64,000 nt of DNA from Rhodococcus erythropolis NBRC 15567. Lineage in GTDB: Bacteria; Actinomycetota; Actinomycetes; Mycobacteriales; Mycobacteriaceae. Positions 45,986 through 54,358 of this stretch are shown here, piece after piece. The notes under the pieces were generated by a model. The model was not told the origin of the DNA, did no database searches, and was given only the letters and a program-made list of their open reading frames with translations. Position numbers and translations under genes: made by a program. The stretch's first letter is position 1. Every line of letters starts with the position of its first letter. Location: contig NZ_BCRM01000003.1 in the NCBI RefSeq assembly GCF_001552595.1, forward strand, positions 186,001 to 250,000. Reading direction: 5' to 3'.

Positions 45986-47130
45986 TGCTGCCCACTTTCC
46001 GTGAGTGTCGGGTCGATGACGGGTTTGATTGCGCTGAGATCCTGCATTGCGCGCAACGCATTCGAAACTTGATGCAGGCCGTACCGGCCGGTCAGCATCT
46101 GATCGAAATCGAAACGGTCCTGCGTCGACGACAGGAATTTCATTGCCTGCCAGTAGTGCGATTCGGACGCCGACATGGAGCCGATGATGTCGAGGTGATT
46201 TCGCATGATCTTGGACGGTTGGATCTCGGCGAGCTGAGGACCGACCTGACCGCCGATCAGGAAACGCCCACCTCGCCGCACCATGTCGAGACCCTCGGCG
46301 AACGCTGTGCGTCCGCCCGACCACTCCTGGACGATCTCGGCACCGTGGCCGCCGGTCAGTTCTCGGACCGCCGCCACACGGTCCTCGGACGAGGATGCGT
46401 CCTCGACCGAAACGACGTCGTGAGCACCCCACGCCGTGGCCAGTTTCAGACGGGCGTCGGGTGCCCCGACTACGATGATGCGCTCGGCACCCGACTGCGC
46501 CGCGAGCGCCGTGGCGAACAATCCCAGTGGGCCCGCGCCCTGAATCACCACCGTCTGCCAGGGCTGGATTCGGCCGAGTCGCTCGTACGCGTTGAACACC
46601 GTTCGGAGAGCACAGCTTCCGGCCGAAGACCATTCGGACTTCACGTTGTCCGGAACCAACACTTTCCTCGACGAGGGATAGACGTACGTGTACTCGGAAA
46701 ACGAACCGACAAGGTACGGATACTGCTCACAGTTGTCCCCGTAGTGCTTGCGATTGGCGCACAGGCTGGGCTGGTTCGCGACTGCACAGAAGTAGCACGA
46801 ACCGCAGCGACCGGGCCCGAACACGATGCGGTCTCCCACGGCTACATCTCCACCACCGACCAGCGGTACTCGCCCCTCACCGAGCGCCACCACCCTGCCA
46901 GTCATCTCGTGCCCGGGAATGACCGGCGGCACGATAGGGCGAATTCCGCCCGCGCTCAGCGAGCCGTCCCAGACGTGAACATCACTGCCGCACACCGTGG
47001 CTGCTTCGATACGAACCAAGGCGCCGCCTGGCTCCAGCTCCGGTATCGGCACCTCGCGCACTTCGAGATCGCCGCCGAATTCGGTGATCACTGCGGCCCG
47101 GCTGTACTCCGGGATTTCGTATTTGGACAT
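45982..47130 (-). CDS. zinc-binding alcohol dehydrogenase (MDR family)
   Basis: ATG 47130 (MSKYEIPEYSRAAVITEFGG) is preceded by GGAG; the frame to 47178 is rejected. The 382 residues contain ATVCGSDVHVWDGSL and GHEMTGRVVALGEG (catalytic zinc), GRCGSCYFCAVANQPSLCAN (structural zinc), a long insertion with the aromatic segment HYGDNCEQYPYLVGSFSEYT, and TVVIQGAGPLGLFATALAAQ for the cofactor. It resembles the larger L-threonine/sorbitol-dehydrogenase-like MDR enzymes. It is 64 bp downstream of a lactonase-like gene and coupled to an aldehyde dehydrogenase by a 4-bp overlap, giving a likely alcohol-to-acid module. Confidence 0.9.
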   Translation of the reverse strand: MSKYEIPEYSRAAVITEFGGDLEVREVPIPELEPGGALVRIEAATVCGSDVHVWDGSLSAGGIRPIVPPVIPGHEMTGRVVALGEGRVPLVGGGDVAVGDRIVFGPGRCGSCYFCAVANQPSLCANRKHYGDNCEQYPYLVGSFSEYTYVYPSSRKVLVPDNVKSEWSSAGSCALRTVFNAYERLGRIQPWQTVVIQGAGPLGLFATALAAQSGAERIIVVGAPDARLKLATAWGAHDVVSVEDASSSEDRVAAVRELTGGHGAEIVQEWSGGRTAFAEGLDMVRRGGRFLIGGQVGPQLAEIQPSKIMRNHLDIIGSMSASESHYWQAMKFLSSTQDRFDFDQMLTGRYGLHQVSNALRAMQDLSAIKPVIDPTLTESGQQ

Positions 47131-47194
47131 TGATTCTCCGTATTCAGGAATAACTGAAGCGCCTGCAAACGCCTTCAATGACGATGACCGAACT

Positions 47195-47947
47195 TCATTG
47201 CCCGAACTGGCCTTTCTCCAGCACCTTCGGGTCGTGGCTGGGCAGAGGTGTCCATCCTGTTTCCCTCAGGAACGCCAAGCTCGCTTTGTAGGCGTCAAGG
47301 TCGGAGAACCGGCCCGACGGCAGCGACTCGTCGAAGTTGCGGTAGGTGTCCACACAATCGCCGGTGATAACGAACGTGCCCGCGACGGTATCGACGCGGA
47401 CTCCCTGCGAACCGGGCGAGTGGCCCGGCAGGGGCACGACGCCGAGGCCAGGCGCGAGTTCGCAACTGCCGTCGACGGTTCGGATCCGGTCTTCCGCCAA
47501 CGAAAAGATGGGCGCTTCGTCAGCGTGAAAACCGTACGCAGGCATATGCGCCTCGCACGGAGCGTGTGCGTAAGCCAGTTCCTTCTCCTGCAACACGATT
47601 TCCGCGTTCGCGAACACGTTGTTGTTCGAGCAGTGGTCCCAGTGCAGGTGCGTGTTGATCACGAGATCGACGTCGGCGGGGTTCACACCGATCCTGTCGA
47701 GGACGTTGTCGATTCGATTCGATTCGGGCACCACGTATCCGAAGGGGGTCATGCGAAGGATTTTCTCCTCGTCGGCAGGGCCGCCGGTATCGACGATCAC
47801 CGTCCGCCCACCCGATCGCAGGACGTACATGATGAGCGGCATGTTCAGCGTGCGGCCGGACGTGTCCTGGTAGTAAATGTGTTCGACCGGAATGTCTGGC
47901 AGTAATCCGAGTTCGACGGCGTCGATCGTCCATCCAGCCGAAGTCAT
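47195..47947 (-). CDS. MBL-fold metallohydrolase, N-acyl-homoserine-lactonase-like (copy 2)
   Basis: ATG 47947 has AAGGAAG upstream; ATG 47980 would overlap the previous stop by 4 bp and is an alternative. The 250-residue metallo-beta-lactamase-fold enzyme has the binuclear-metal motif LVINTHLHWDHCSNN (HxHxDH), then LPGHSPGSQGVRVDT (His), TFVITGDCVDTYRN (Asp) and a terminal PSHDPKVLEKG (His). All metal ligands of the AHL-lactonase group are present. The family opens lactone rings. In this operon a catabolic lactone is a more likely substrate than a quorum-sensing signal. Confidence 0.88.
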   Translation of the reverse strand: MTSAGWTIDAVELGLLPDIPVEHIYYQDTSGRTLNMPLIMYVLRSGGRTVIVDTGGPADEEKILRMTPFGYVVPESNRIDNVLDRIGVNPADVDLVINTHLHWDHCSNNNVFANAEIVLQEKELAYAHAPCEAHMPAYGFHADEAPIFSLAEDRIRTVDGSCELAPGLGVVPLPGHSPGSQGVRVDTVAGTFVITGDCVDTYRNFDESLPSGRFSDLDAYKASLAFLRETGWTPLPSHDPKVLEKGQFGQ

Positions 47948-47976
47948 TTTCACGCTTCCTTTGTCATGTAGTTGTT

Positions 47977-48726
47977 TCATTCGAAGATCGCCCGCTCCAC
48001 GACCCGGAAGTCGTGACTGGGAATGACTTCACAGTCAAGCTTTTCGATTTTGCGCAGGCTTTCGTCGTAGGCGACGAGGTCGGTGAAGAGCCCTACCGGG
48101 ATGTGGTCCGCTTCGGCGTCGCCATTCCAGTTGTCGTACAGGTAGATACAGTCGCCGGCGATCAGGTATCGCGTCGACTCTGCTTCGACGAGAACGCCTT
48201 GCGATCCGGGCGTGTGCCCCGGCAGCGTGACGAGAGTGACGCCGGGTGCGATCACGGTGTCACCGTTCACCGTATCGATCCGGTCCTCGGCTCGCTTCCA
48301 CGAGGGTTCGATGTCGGCGGAGATCTCGAAGTGCTTGCAGTGCCACTGAAGTGGGTTCCGTGCGTAGTCGAGTTCGGACTGCTGAACCAGCACACGCGCG
48401 CGCGGGAACAAGTGGTTGTTCGAACTGTGGTCCCAATGCAGGTGGGTGTTGACGACCACCGCCACGTCCCGCACGTCGATTCCGGCGGCTCGCAACACTT
48501 CCTCCGGCCGCTCTTCAGTGGTCTGTTCCATATTGATCTTGTGGTCGTCCCACGCACGGGCGAGGTCTGCGCCGGTATCGACGACAATGGGCGAATCCCC
48601 TCCCTCGATCACGTACATGATGAGGGGAAGATCCTGGGTCTCCCCGTATCCACGCAGGTAGGTGAACGACGGTTTCGGCAGGCCGTACACTCGCCCGACG
48701 CAGAAGGCACGGATGGTCAATGACAT
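47977..48726 (-). CDS. MBL-fold metallohydrolase, N-acyl-homoserine-lactonase-like (copy 1)
   Basis: ATG 48726 follows TTGGAGCC; the longer frame to 48855 overlaps the MHS gene and is rejected. The 249 residues are a clear paralogue of the next gene: VVVNTHLHWDHSSNNHLFPR carries HxHxDH, LPGHTPGSQGVLVEA and YLIAGDCIYLYDNWNGD supply the next ligands, and PSHDFRVVERAIF the last. The two copies diverge in the loops lining the active site, which suggests two related substrates or stereoisomers. It lies 73 bp downstream of the MHS transporter, in the operon with operator e. Confidence 0.88.
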   Translation of the reverse strand: MSLTIRAFCVGRVYGLPKPSFTYLRGYGETQDLPLIMYVIEGGDSPIVVDTGADLARAWDDHKINMEQTTEERPEEVLRAAGIDVRDVAVVVNTHLHWDHSSNNHLFPRARVLVQQSELDYARNPLQWHCKHFEISADIEPSWKRAEDRIDTVNGDTVIAPGVTLVTLPGHTPGSQGVLVEAESTRYLIAGDCIYLYDNWNGDAEADHIPVGLFTDLVAYDESLRKIEKLDCEVIPSHDFRVVERAIFE

Positions 48727-48799
48727 TGATGGCTCCAACGAATCGATTGCTCGGAACGGTGCTCGACCGCTCGATGTCTCCGGGTGATTCGGTCCACGG

Positions 48800-50185
48800 T
48801 TACGAATCGCCTGCACGGTCCAACCCGACGCCCGGCGGGGCTTCGTCGAGCGCACGGCTGCGCGTCTCGCGCAGGACGTAGGTGCAGATCAAACCGACTG
48901 CGGCGTAGCACGCGAGGAACACTCCGAAGACCGCGCCACCGTACTTGCTGATCAGGGTTGCCGCGACGAGTGGCGGAACACCGCCTCCGAGAATCGCTGC
49001 GAGGCTGTAGGCAAGACCGGCGGCGGTTGCGCGGTATCGGGTCCGAAACAGCTCCGACAGGAACGATCCGCACACACCCCAGCCGTGTCCCGCGATAAAG
49101 AAGCTGACCGTGATCGCCAACCAGAACGCTGCCGGCGATCCGGTGTCCAGTAGCGGGAACAGAATCAGCGCCCAGGGGATGCCGATCAGGTTCACCACGA
49201 GCAGCACCGGTCGGCGACCGAATCGGTCCGACAGGATGGCCCCCGAGATCATCGACGCCCCGTTCACCACGTTGCCGAACACGCCCGCAGCGAGTACGCC
49301 CTGTTGGTTCAGATCGAGAGTCACTGTTCCGTAGTTGATCAAGTACGCGATGCCTATGTACCCGAACGCGAAGGACGACACGAAAGCTCCTGCGCCGAGC
49401 AGGATTTCCCGCCACTGGTGCGTCATCGCCTCCACGAACGGAAGGCTGCTTCGGCCCTGGCTCTCCATTTCGTCGGTGAATACGGGACTCTCCTCCAGCT
49501 TGAGCCGGACGTAGAGCCCCACCGAGACGAGCAGAATGCTGAGGAGGAAGGGCACTCGCCAGCCCCAGGCGATGAACGTCTCGTTGGACATGAGTAGGCC
49601 GGTCACGAAGAACGTCGACAGCGCGAGGATATTCGCCACCGCGCCGCCGAGATTGGTGAACATCGACCAGAAACCACGGCGCTCGCTCGGTGCGTTCTCC
49701 GATGTGAAGAGTGCTGCACCGGCCCATTCGCCGCCGGCTGCGAAGCCTTGAGCGATACGCAGGACGATCAGCACGATCGGCGCCACAACCCCGGCCGTAG
49801 CCGCGGTGGGTAACAGGCCGATGATGACCGTCGAGACACCCATCAACATCATCGTCGCGATCAACGTCTTCTTGCGCCCGAGGCGGTCTCCGAAGTGTCC
49901 GAACAGGACGCTACCGAACGGGCGAGCCACGAACGCGACGCCCAGGGTAGCGAAGGACACGATCGTGCCCGCATAGGTCCCCAATGCGGGGAAGAACGCG
50001 TCCGCGAACACCAATGCCGCTGCGGTTCCGAAGATTCCGAAGTCGTAGAACTCGATCACCGTGCCCATGAAGCTGGCGAACGCGACCCGCGACATCTTGT
50101 TCTTCTTCGGTGCGGACGCGTCCACCGTCGCCGTCGGTTCCGCAACGCCGCGTACGGCCGATGGGGGTGATGAATAATTCGTCAA
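48800..50185 (-). CDS. MHS-family MFS transporter (paralogue of 35670)
   Basis: The 461-residue protein with twelve helices has MGTVIEFYDFGIFGTAAALV, GHFGDRLGRKKTLIATMMLM and GFAAGGEWAGAALFTSENAP, mirroring the transporter at 35670. It heads the operon MHS transporter, two MBL hydrolases, Zn-ADH, ALDH, with operator e 63 bp upstream of its start. The coupling with lactonase genes suggests it imports the lactone or its hydroxy acid. No signal for substrate identity is visible. Confidence 0.9.
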   Translation of the reverse strand: MTNYSSPPSAVRGVAEPTATVDASAPKKNKMSRVAFASFMGTVIEFYDFGIFGTAAALVFADAFFPALGTYAGTIVSFATLGVAFVARPFGSVLFGHFGDRLGRKKTLIATMMLMGVSTVIIGLLPTAATAGVVAPIVLIVLRIAQGFAAGGEWAGAALFTSENAPSERRGFWSMFTNLGGAVANILALSTFFVTGLLMSNETFIAWGWRVPFLLSILLVSVGLYVRLKLEESPVFTDEMESQGRSSLPFVEAMTHQWREILLGAGAFVSSFAFGYIGIAYLINYGTVTLDLNQQGVLAAGVFGNVVNGASMISGAILSDRFGRRPVLLVVNLIGIPWALILFPLLDTGSPAAFWLAITVSFFIAGHGWGVCGSFLSELFRTRYRATAAGLAYSLAAILGGGVPPLVAATLISKYGGAVFGVFLACYAAVGLICTYVLRETRSRALDEAPPGVGLDRAGDS

Positions 50186-50248
50186 CAGAAAACTCCTCGT
50201 GAGCGAAAGGGCCTGAACGCAACCGCAGGCCTACCGAGTTACACACGA

Positions 50249-50284
50249 TTCCGTATATACGAACTTTCAGTCCGAATTGGGAAC
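50249..50284. promoter_or_regulatory. tandem 16-bp operator, copy pair e (MHS/lactonase operon)
   Basis: TTCCGTATATACGAAC (50249-50264) and AGTCCGAATTGGGAAC (50269-50284) start 20 bp apart. The first contains the perfect palindromic core CGTATATACG. The pair ends 63 bp upstream of ATG 50185; the rest of the 232-bp gap to 50418 holds nothing else I can identify. Confidence 0.7.
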
Positions 50285-50417
50285 GTAACGCAATGTAGCG
50301 CGCATCACATAGATGGTCAAGAGTGAAGTGAGCAGTACGGTGGGGTCGGCCCGAACGCATCGTCCCAAGCAGCCCCACCGCACGGTTGTCGGTTGGGTCG
50401 TCAGTTGTCTGCGACAG

Positions 50418-51770
50418 TCATCCGGCCAAGATGCCGGTCAGGCTTCGGACGTCATCCAGGCCCTCCAGCGCCATCGCAGACGTCACGAGCTCAGCAAACC
50501 GCTGTGCGCCCATGCGCGGTTCGAGCATCGACTGCCACTTCAGCTGCAGCAGGTCCCACGTGACATTGTTTTCGCGGAACCGATGCCCACGAGGATGTTC
50601 GATCAGCCGCGAGACTTCTCCGGAGTCGGTCCGGAGGGTGACCCGCGCCCCCCGGCCGTGCGGCTGCTCACGTTCCAGGTCGTCGTCGACATACACGGTG
50701 ACCGCTTTGCGAAGCCGAGAGACCTGCGGGCTCGCGAGCAGCGCAGACGAGTGTGCTTCTTCGAAGCCCAGTCGGCCCGCCACCATGGCGACGGACAACA
50801 TGTCCTGCATGCAGATGGTGGACATGTTGCGCGAGTCGACCACGCTGGCGGCGAACGAGGGCATGCCGACGGTGGCCGATCGCACCTGCTCTGCGGACAG
50901 ACCGTTATCTGCGAGCAGACTCAATGCCGCTTCGACCGCCGAATGGATCGGATAACCCGCGGCGTAGAACTTGAAGTTCGCGCCGAACACGGCGTAGTCC
51001 TCACCGAGGCCGTCGGTCAGCGCGGATTCGCGACCGGGCTCACCCCACGTGTCGATGATGCCCCCGGGTGCGCCGAAGATGTCGTCGACGCCTTCGAGAC
51101 CGGCAGCCGCTTGCAGTGCGCCTGCCACACCGGCCGTCGCCGGCTGCCCGCCTTTGGTGATGGATTTGCTGATATGACGGCGCTCACCGAAGAACGCGAC
51201 TGGACTCACCGCCTGCCCCAGCGTGAGGGCGGCTGCGTGCCTGGTGGTGTCGGCGTCGAGCCCGAGTAGTTTGGCCGACGCGACCGCCGCTCCGATCGAA
51301 TGCAGACACCCGGCGTACAAGCCGTGCTCCGACCGCATCCACGACAGGCCGCCGACCGCCGAGATAGTGCGACCCCCGGCCTCGAAGCCCGCCGCGACTG
51401 CGTCGACAAGGTCTGCACCGGAGGAACATTGGCGATCGGCCACAGCGACGGCGGCGGGGACGATGACGGTGGCCGGATGACCGGTGGCCCTGAAGTCCTC
51501 GGTCGCATGCGCGCAATCGAGCTCGGCCGCATGCCCGGCGGTGCCGTTGACGAACGCAGCCGTCACGGCCGCCATAGTGCGCGACGAATGAGCGATGCTG
51601 GACTCCCGTGACTCGCCGAGTGTGCCGGCGTACTGCAACGCAAGACGACCGGACGGAAGTTCCGCACCGACGTAAGCGCATCCCAGCTGGTCGAATATCA
51701 GCATCTTCGTGCGCTCCACCACGAGCGACGGTAGATCGGAATAGCGCTGCTCGACCAGATACTCGATCAT
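50418..51770 (-). CDS. MmgE/PrpD family protein (2-methylcitrate dehydratase-like)
   Basis: From ATG 51770 the product has 450 residues (the open frame to 52019 runs into the hydrolase gene). Family landmarks are VERTKMLIFDQLGCAYVGAE, FVNGTAGHAAELDCAHATED, GHPATVIVPAAVAVADRQ, and the C-terminal domain with FKFYAAGYPIHSAVEAALSL. The family includes 2-methylcitrate dehydratase, cis-aconitate decarboxylase and proteins of unknown reaction; no prpB or prpC is nearby, so a pathway-specific hydratase/dehydratase or decarboxylase is more likely. It is 32 bp downstream of an alpha/beta hydrolase gene. Confidence 0.88.
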   Translation of the reverse strand: MIEYLVEQRYSDLPSLVVERTKMLIFDQLGCAYVGAELPSGRLALQYAGTLGESRESSIAHSSRTMAAVTAAFVNGTAGHAAELDCAHATEDFRATGHPATVIVPAAVAVADRQCSSGADLVDAVAAGFEAGGRTISAVGGLSWMRSEHGLYAGCLHSIGAAVASAKLLGLDADTTRHAAALTLGQAVSPVAFFGERRHISKSITKGGQPATAGVAGALQAAAGLEGVDDIFGAPGGIIDTWGEPGRESALTDGLGEDYAVFGANFKFYAAGYPIHSAVEAALSLLADNGLSAEQVRSATVGMPSFAASVVDSRNMSTICMQDMLSVAMVAGRLGFEEAHSSALLASPQVSRLRKAVTVYVDDDLEREQPHGRGARVTLRTDSGEVSRLIEHPRGHRFRENNVTWDLLQLKWQSMLEPRMGAQRFAELVTSAMALEGLDDVRSLTGILAG

Positions 51771-51802
51771 CGTCGATTTTTCGCCGGTGCCGCCGTTGCG
51801 CG

Positions 51803-52567
51803 TCAATGGACGACCGCGGAAACTTCGCGCTCGGCCGCCGCAAGGAGCATTCCTGCCACATCCTCGGTGTGCGTCACCATCGCGTCGTGACTGGCAACCA
51901 GGGTCCACAACTCGAAGTTCGAATCGCCGGAGTGACTGCGCTCGAGCGCCCGCGCCGAGTCGATGTGTGCCACGCCATCTGCGTTCTGGCACAGTATGAA
52001 CACGGTCGGCTTCTCCCACACGCGCCGCACCTCACCGAGTCGGTCGGTGTAGGTCTTAAACGGCTGAGCTGTGATTCTGGGATTGACCCACGCGAGGTCA
52101 TCGGGATCGGTGATGCCCCAGTAGGACGCATCGGACGCGGGCACAAGCCATCCGTCCCCTTCCCGTTCGACGGTCCCCCTGATGCGCTCCTCTCGGCCTG
52201 GCGGTTGTAGGTCGAGGACCGACTCTCCCGACCTGGGCATGACCGCGTCCAAGAAGACGACCGACCGCACCCGGTCGCCGATCACCTCCATCGCGCCCGA
52301 CCCGACCATTCCGCCATAGCTGTGCATGACCAGCACCACGTCGGTGAGGTCTTCGAACTCGAACACCGCCACCAGATCTTTCACGTGCGTGTCGAGTCCG
52401 ACCTCCCGAGAAGCAAGATGCGCTCGGTCACCGAGGCCGGTCAGGGTCGGGGCGTACACCCCGTGACCTTCGGCTCGAAGCCTGTCTGCGACGCGCTGCC
52501 ACGACCAGCCGCCGTGCCTTCCGCCGTGTACGAGGACGAAGGTCGGTTTCTTGCTCGTAGTATTCAT
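51803..52567 (-). CDS. alpha/beta hydrolase (HNL/methylesterase-like)
   Basis: The 254-residue protein has the oxyanion strand FVLVHGGRHGGWSWQRVADR (residues 10-29), PTLTGLGDRAHLAS, the nucleophile elbow VLVMHSYGGMVGSGAME (Ser) and the catalytic His in VASHDAMVTHTEDVAGML. The GGRHGGWSW and MHSYGG motifs place it with salicylate methylesterase/hydroxynitrile-lyase-like hydrolases. It probably cleaves an ester in the pathway. It is 32 bp upstream of the MmgE/PrpD gene and downstream of the ABC importer operon, beyond a strong hairpin. Confidence 0.85.
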   Translation of the reverse strand: MNTTSKKPTFVLVHGGRHGGWSWQRVADRLRAEGHGVYAPTLTGLGDRAHLASREVGLDTHVKDLVAVFEFEDLTDVVLVMHSYGGMVGSGAMEVIGDRVRSVVFLDAVMPRSGESVLDLQPPGREERIRGTVEREGDGWLVPASDASYWGITDPDDLAWVNPRITAQPFKTYTDRLGEVRRVWEKPTVFILCQNADGVAHIDSARALERSHSGDSNFELWTLVASHDAMVTHTEDVAGMLLAAAEREVSAVVH

Positions 52568-52623
52568 TTCTTCTGTCTACCTTTCGATTCGACGCGCCTG
52601 CATCTGAAAAAGGAACAGACCGA

Positions 52624-52657
52624 CTTTCTCGCCGACGCCTGTGCGTCGGCGAGAAAG
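52624..52657 (-). terminator. strong hairpin after the ABC importer operon
   Basis: CTTTCTCGCCGACGC and its exact reverse complement form 15-bp arms around a 4-base loop (52639-52642). On the minus strand it follows the permease stop at 52683 and is itself followed by a T-rich stretch, so it fits a factor-independent terminator. Partial read-through could still feed the hydrolase and MmgE/PrpD genes, which have no tandem operator of their own. Confidence 0.75.
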
Positions 52658-52682
52658 CCAGTCTTGGGGAGGACTTTTGTCG

Positions 52683-53540
52683 TCAGCGCTCGGCTGTTTC
52701 TTTCCACATGAGCGCGCGGCGCGAGATCATGAAGACGATGCGGTCGAGGGCGAAGCTGATGGCTGCGAGCACTACCACCGAGGCGAAGGTGCCTGCGGCG
52801 TTGAACTGTGCTGCGTTGGACGAAAGCATGTACCCCAATCCCTCACTACCGGTGAGGAATTCCGCGACTACGACGCCAACGAGCGCGTGTGGCACGGCCA
52901 GCTTGAGGCTTGCCACCACCCACACGAGGGCCGACGGGAGTCGCACGCGCATCACAAGGTCCCATTGAGACGCACCGGCGATACGGACCTGGTCGATGAA
53001 TTCTTGCTTGACGTCTTTGATACCGAAATACACGTTGTAGAAGATCAGGAAGAAGACCACGATCGCCGACACACCGACCGCGAGCGACCTCCCGATTCCG
53101 AGCCACAGGATCAGCAGCGGCACTAAAGCCACGACGGGAATGCCGTATGCCGCAGCGACGAACGGCTCGAGGACCATCGAGACGGTCTTCGACATCGCGA
53201 ACAGGTAGCCGAGCACGAGGGCACTGATCCCACCGATGAGGAAACCCTGCGCGGCAGGCACCATCGTCGCCATGATGTTCGTCCACAGGCTGCCGTCGAG
53301 GATCCAATCCCAGATCTCTTCGGCCACCGCGGTCGGCTCGGGCAGATAGAACGTGTCAACGAGGGTGCCGGCCGCCACCGACCACAGAATCAGGAACACC
53401 ACCACGGCGCCGAGCCGAGAGGACGTCTGAATCCACGACTTTCGCTGACGCTTCTTCTTTCCCAGCATGCTCGCTTTCGCCACTGCCGCGACGGCGTCGT
53501 CCCGGTCCGGGGTGACCACTTCTTCGATGTTCGTACTCAT
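52683..53540 (-). CDS. ABC transporter permease (SsuC/TauC type)
   Basis: The 285-residue protein has a polar N-terminus of about 35 residues, then about six helices (LGAVVVFLILWSVAAGTLVD first) and the permease loop FIDQVRIAGASQWDLVMRVR followed by LPSALVWVVASLKLAVPHAL. A single permease gene is present, so the channel is probably a homodimer. Its ATG overlaps the ATPase stop by 4 bp. It is the last gene of the four-gene importer operon with two binding proteins. Confidence 0.9.
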   Translation of the reverse strand: MSTNIEEVVTPDRDDAVAAVAKASMLGKKKRQRKSWIQTSSRLGAVVVFLILWSVAAGTLVDTFYLPEPTAVAEEIWDWILDGSLWTNIMATMVPAAQGFLIGGISALVLGYLFAMSKTVSMVLEPFVAAAYGIPVVALVPLLILWLGIGRSLAVGVSAIVVFFLIFYNVYFGIKDVKQEFIDQVRIAGASQWDLVMRVRLPSALVWVVASLKLAVPHALVGVVVAEFLTGSEGLGYMLSSNAAQFNAAGTFASVVVLAAISFALDRIVFMISRRALMWKETAER

Positions 53541-54358
53541 GGCGTAATTCCTCGCGCTCTCTGCAACGACCGGTGCAGCGTTTGGCCGATTTCGCGGAAG
53601 CCTTCGTCGAAACGTAGGGTGTCGGGATCTCGCTCCGGGCCGAGATCGATGGGAATGTCGTCGATGATGTGGCCGGGCGAGCCGCCGATCACGACGACCC
53701 GCTCGGACAGCAGCGCAGCCTCTTCGAGGTCGTGTGTGACGAACAGGACTGCGACACCGGTGTCGCGGACAGCGGCCCGCAGGTCACGCTGGAGTTGTGC
53801 ACGCATCTGGGCGTCGAGCGCGGCGAACGGCTCGTCCATCAGCAGCAGTTCGGGCTTGTAGATCATTGCGCGAGCGAGCAGTCCGCGCTTCTTCATTCCG
53901 CCGGAGAGCTGCGCTGGGTAGCGGTGACCTGCGTGGTCCAACCCGAAATTCAGCAGCAGTTCGTCGACTCGGTCCTTTATCTCGCTCTTGGCGACCTTGC
54001 GCATCTTCAGCGGAAGACCGATGTTCGCGGCGAGTGTCAGCCACGGAAGCATGGTGTCTTCCTGTGTCACGTACCCGACCTGACGGTTGACGCTCGTGAT
54101 CTTCTTCCCACCGAAGAATATCTCGCCGCGGTTCGGCTTCAGCGTTCCCGCAGTCATGTTCAGCAGCGTCGACTTCCCGCAGCCCGACGGGCCGAGGAGG
54201 GTGACGAACTCTCCTTTGTCGACGCGAAGGGAGGTGTCCGACAGGACATCCACATCGCCGGTAAAGCTGACGGCGACCTTCTCCACACGCAGCAGATCCG
54301 TGGTGTCGATCTCCCGGTCCGACACGGCGGGTGCGTTTCTAGTCTTGAGCAGCGCCAT
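53537..54358 (-). CDS. ABC transporter ATP-binding protein (SsuB/TauB type)
   Basis: The 273 residues contain Walker [21 protein letters not shown], the Q-loop YVTQEDTMLPWLTLAANIGL, signature LSGGMKKRGLLARAM, Walker B ELLLMDEPFAALDAQMR and the switch His in FVTHDLEEAALLSE. It belongs to the nitrate/sulfonate/taurine ATPase group. Its ATG lies 20 bases inside the end of the second binding-protein gene, arising from the conserved codons for Val-Thr-Tyr, the same arrangement as between the two binding-protein genes. Confidence 0.92.
   Translation of the reverse strand: MALLKTRNAPAVSDREIDTTDLLRVEKVAVSFTGDVDVLSDTSLRVDKGEFVTLLGPSGCGKSTLLNMTAGTLKPNRGEIFFGGKKITSVNRQVGYVTQEDTMLPWLTLAANIGLPLKMRKVAKSEIKDRVDELLLNFGLDHAGHRYPAQLSGGMKKRGLLARAMIYKPELLLMDEPFAALDAQMRAQLQRDLRAAVRDTGVAVLFVTHDLEEAALLSERVVVIGGSPGHIIDDIPIDLGPERDPDTLRFDEGFREIGQTLHRSLQRARGITP

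Noticed and set aside
44376-45996. A shared 14-mer (CATTGCTGCCCACT) at the ALDH start (45983) and at 44376
   Set aside because: Repeats of this length are expected by chance several times in 64 kb, so it does not show a duplication.
47136-47151. A possible further tandem-operator copy (CTCCGTATTCAGGAAT) before the Zn-ADH at 47130
   Set aside because: It overlaps the ribosome site, is weakly matching, and has no partner copy 20 bp away; the gene is inside an operon already headed by operator e.
47195-48726. Quorum-quenching role for the lactonase-like pair
   Set aside because: The fold allows it, but the operon is catabolic and no signal synthase or regulator is present; kept only as an alternative.
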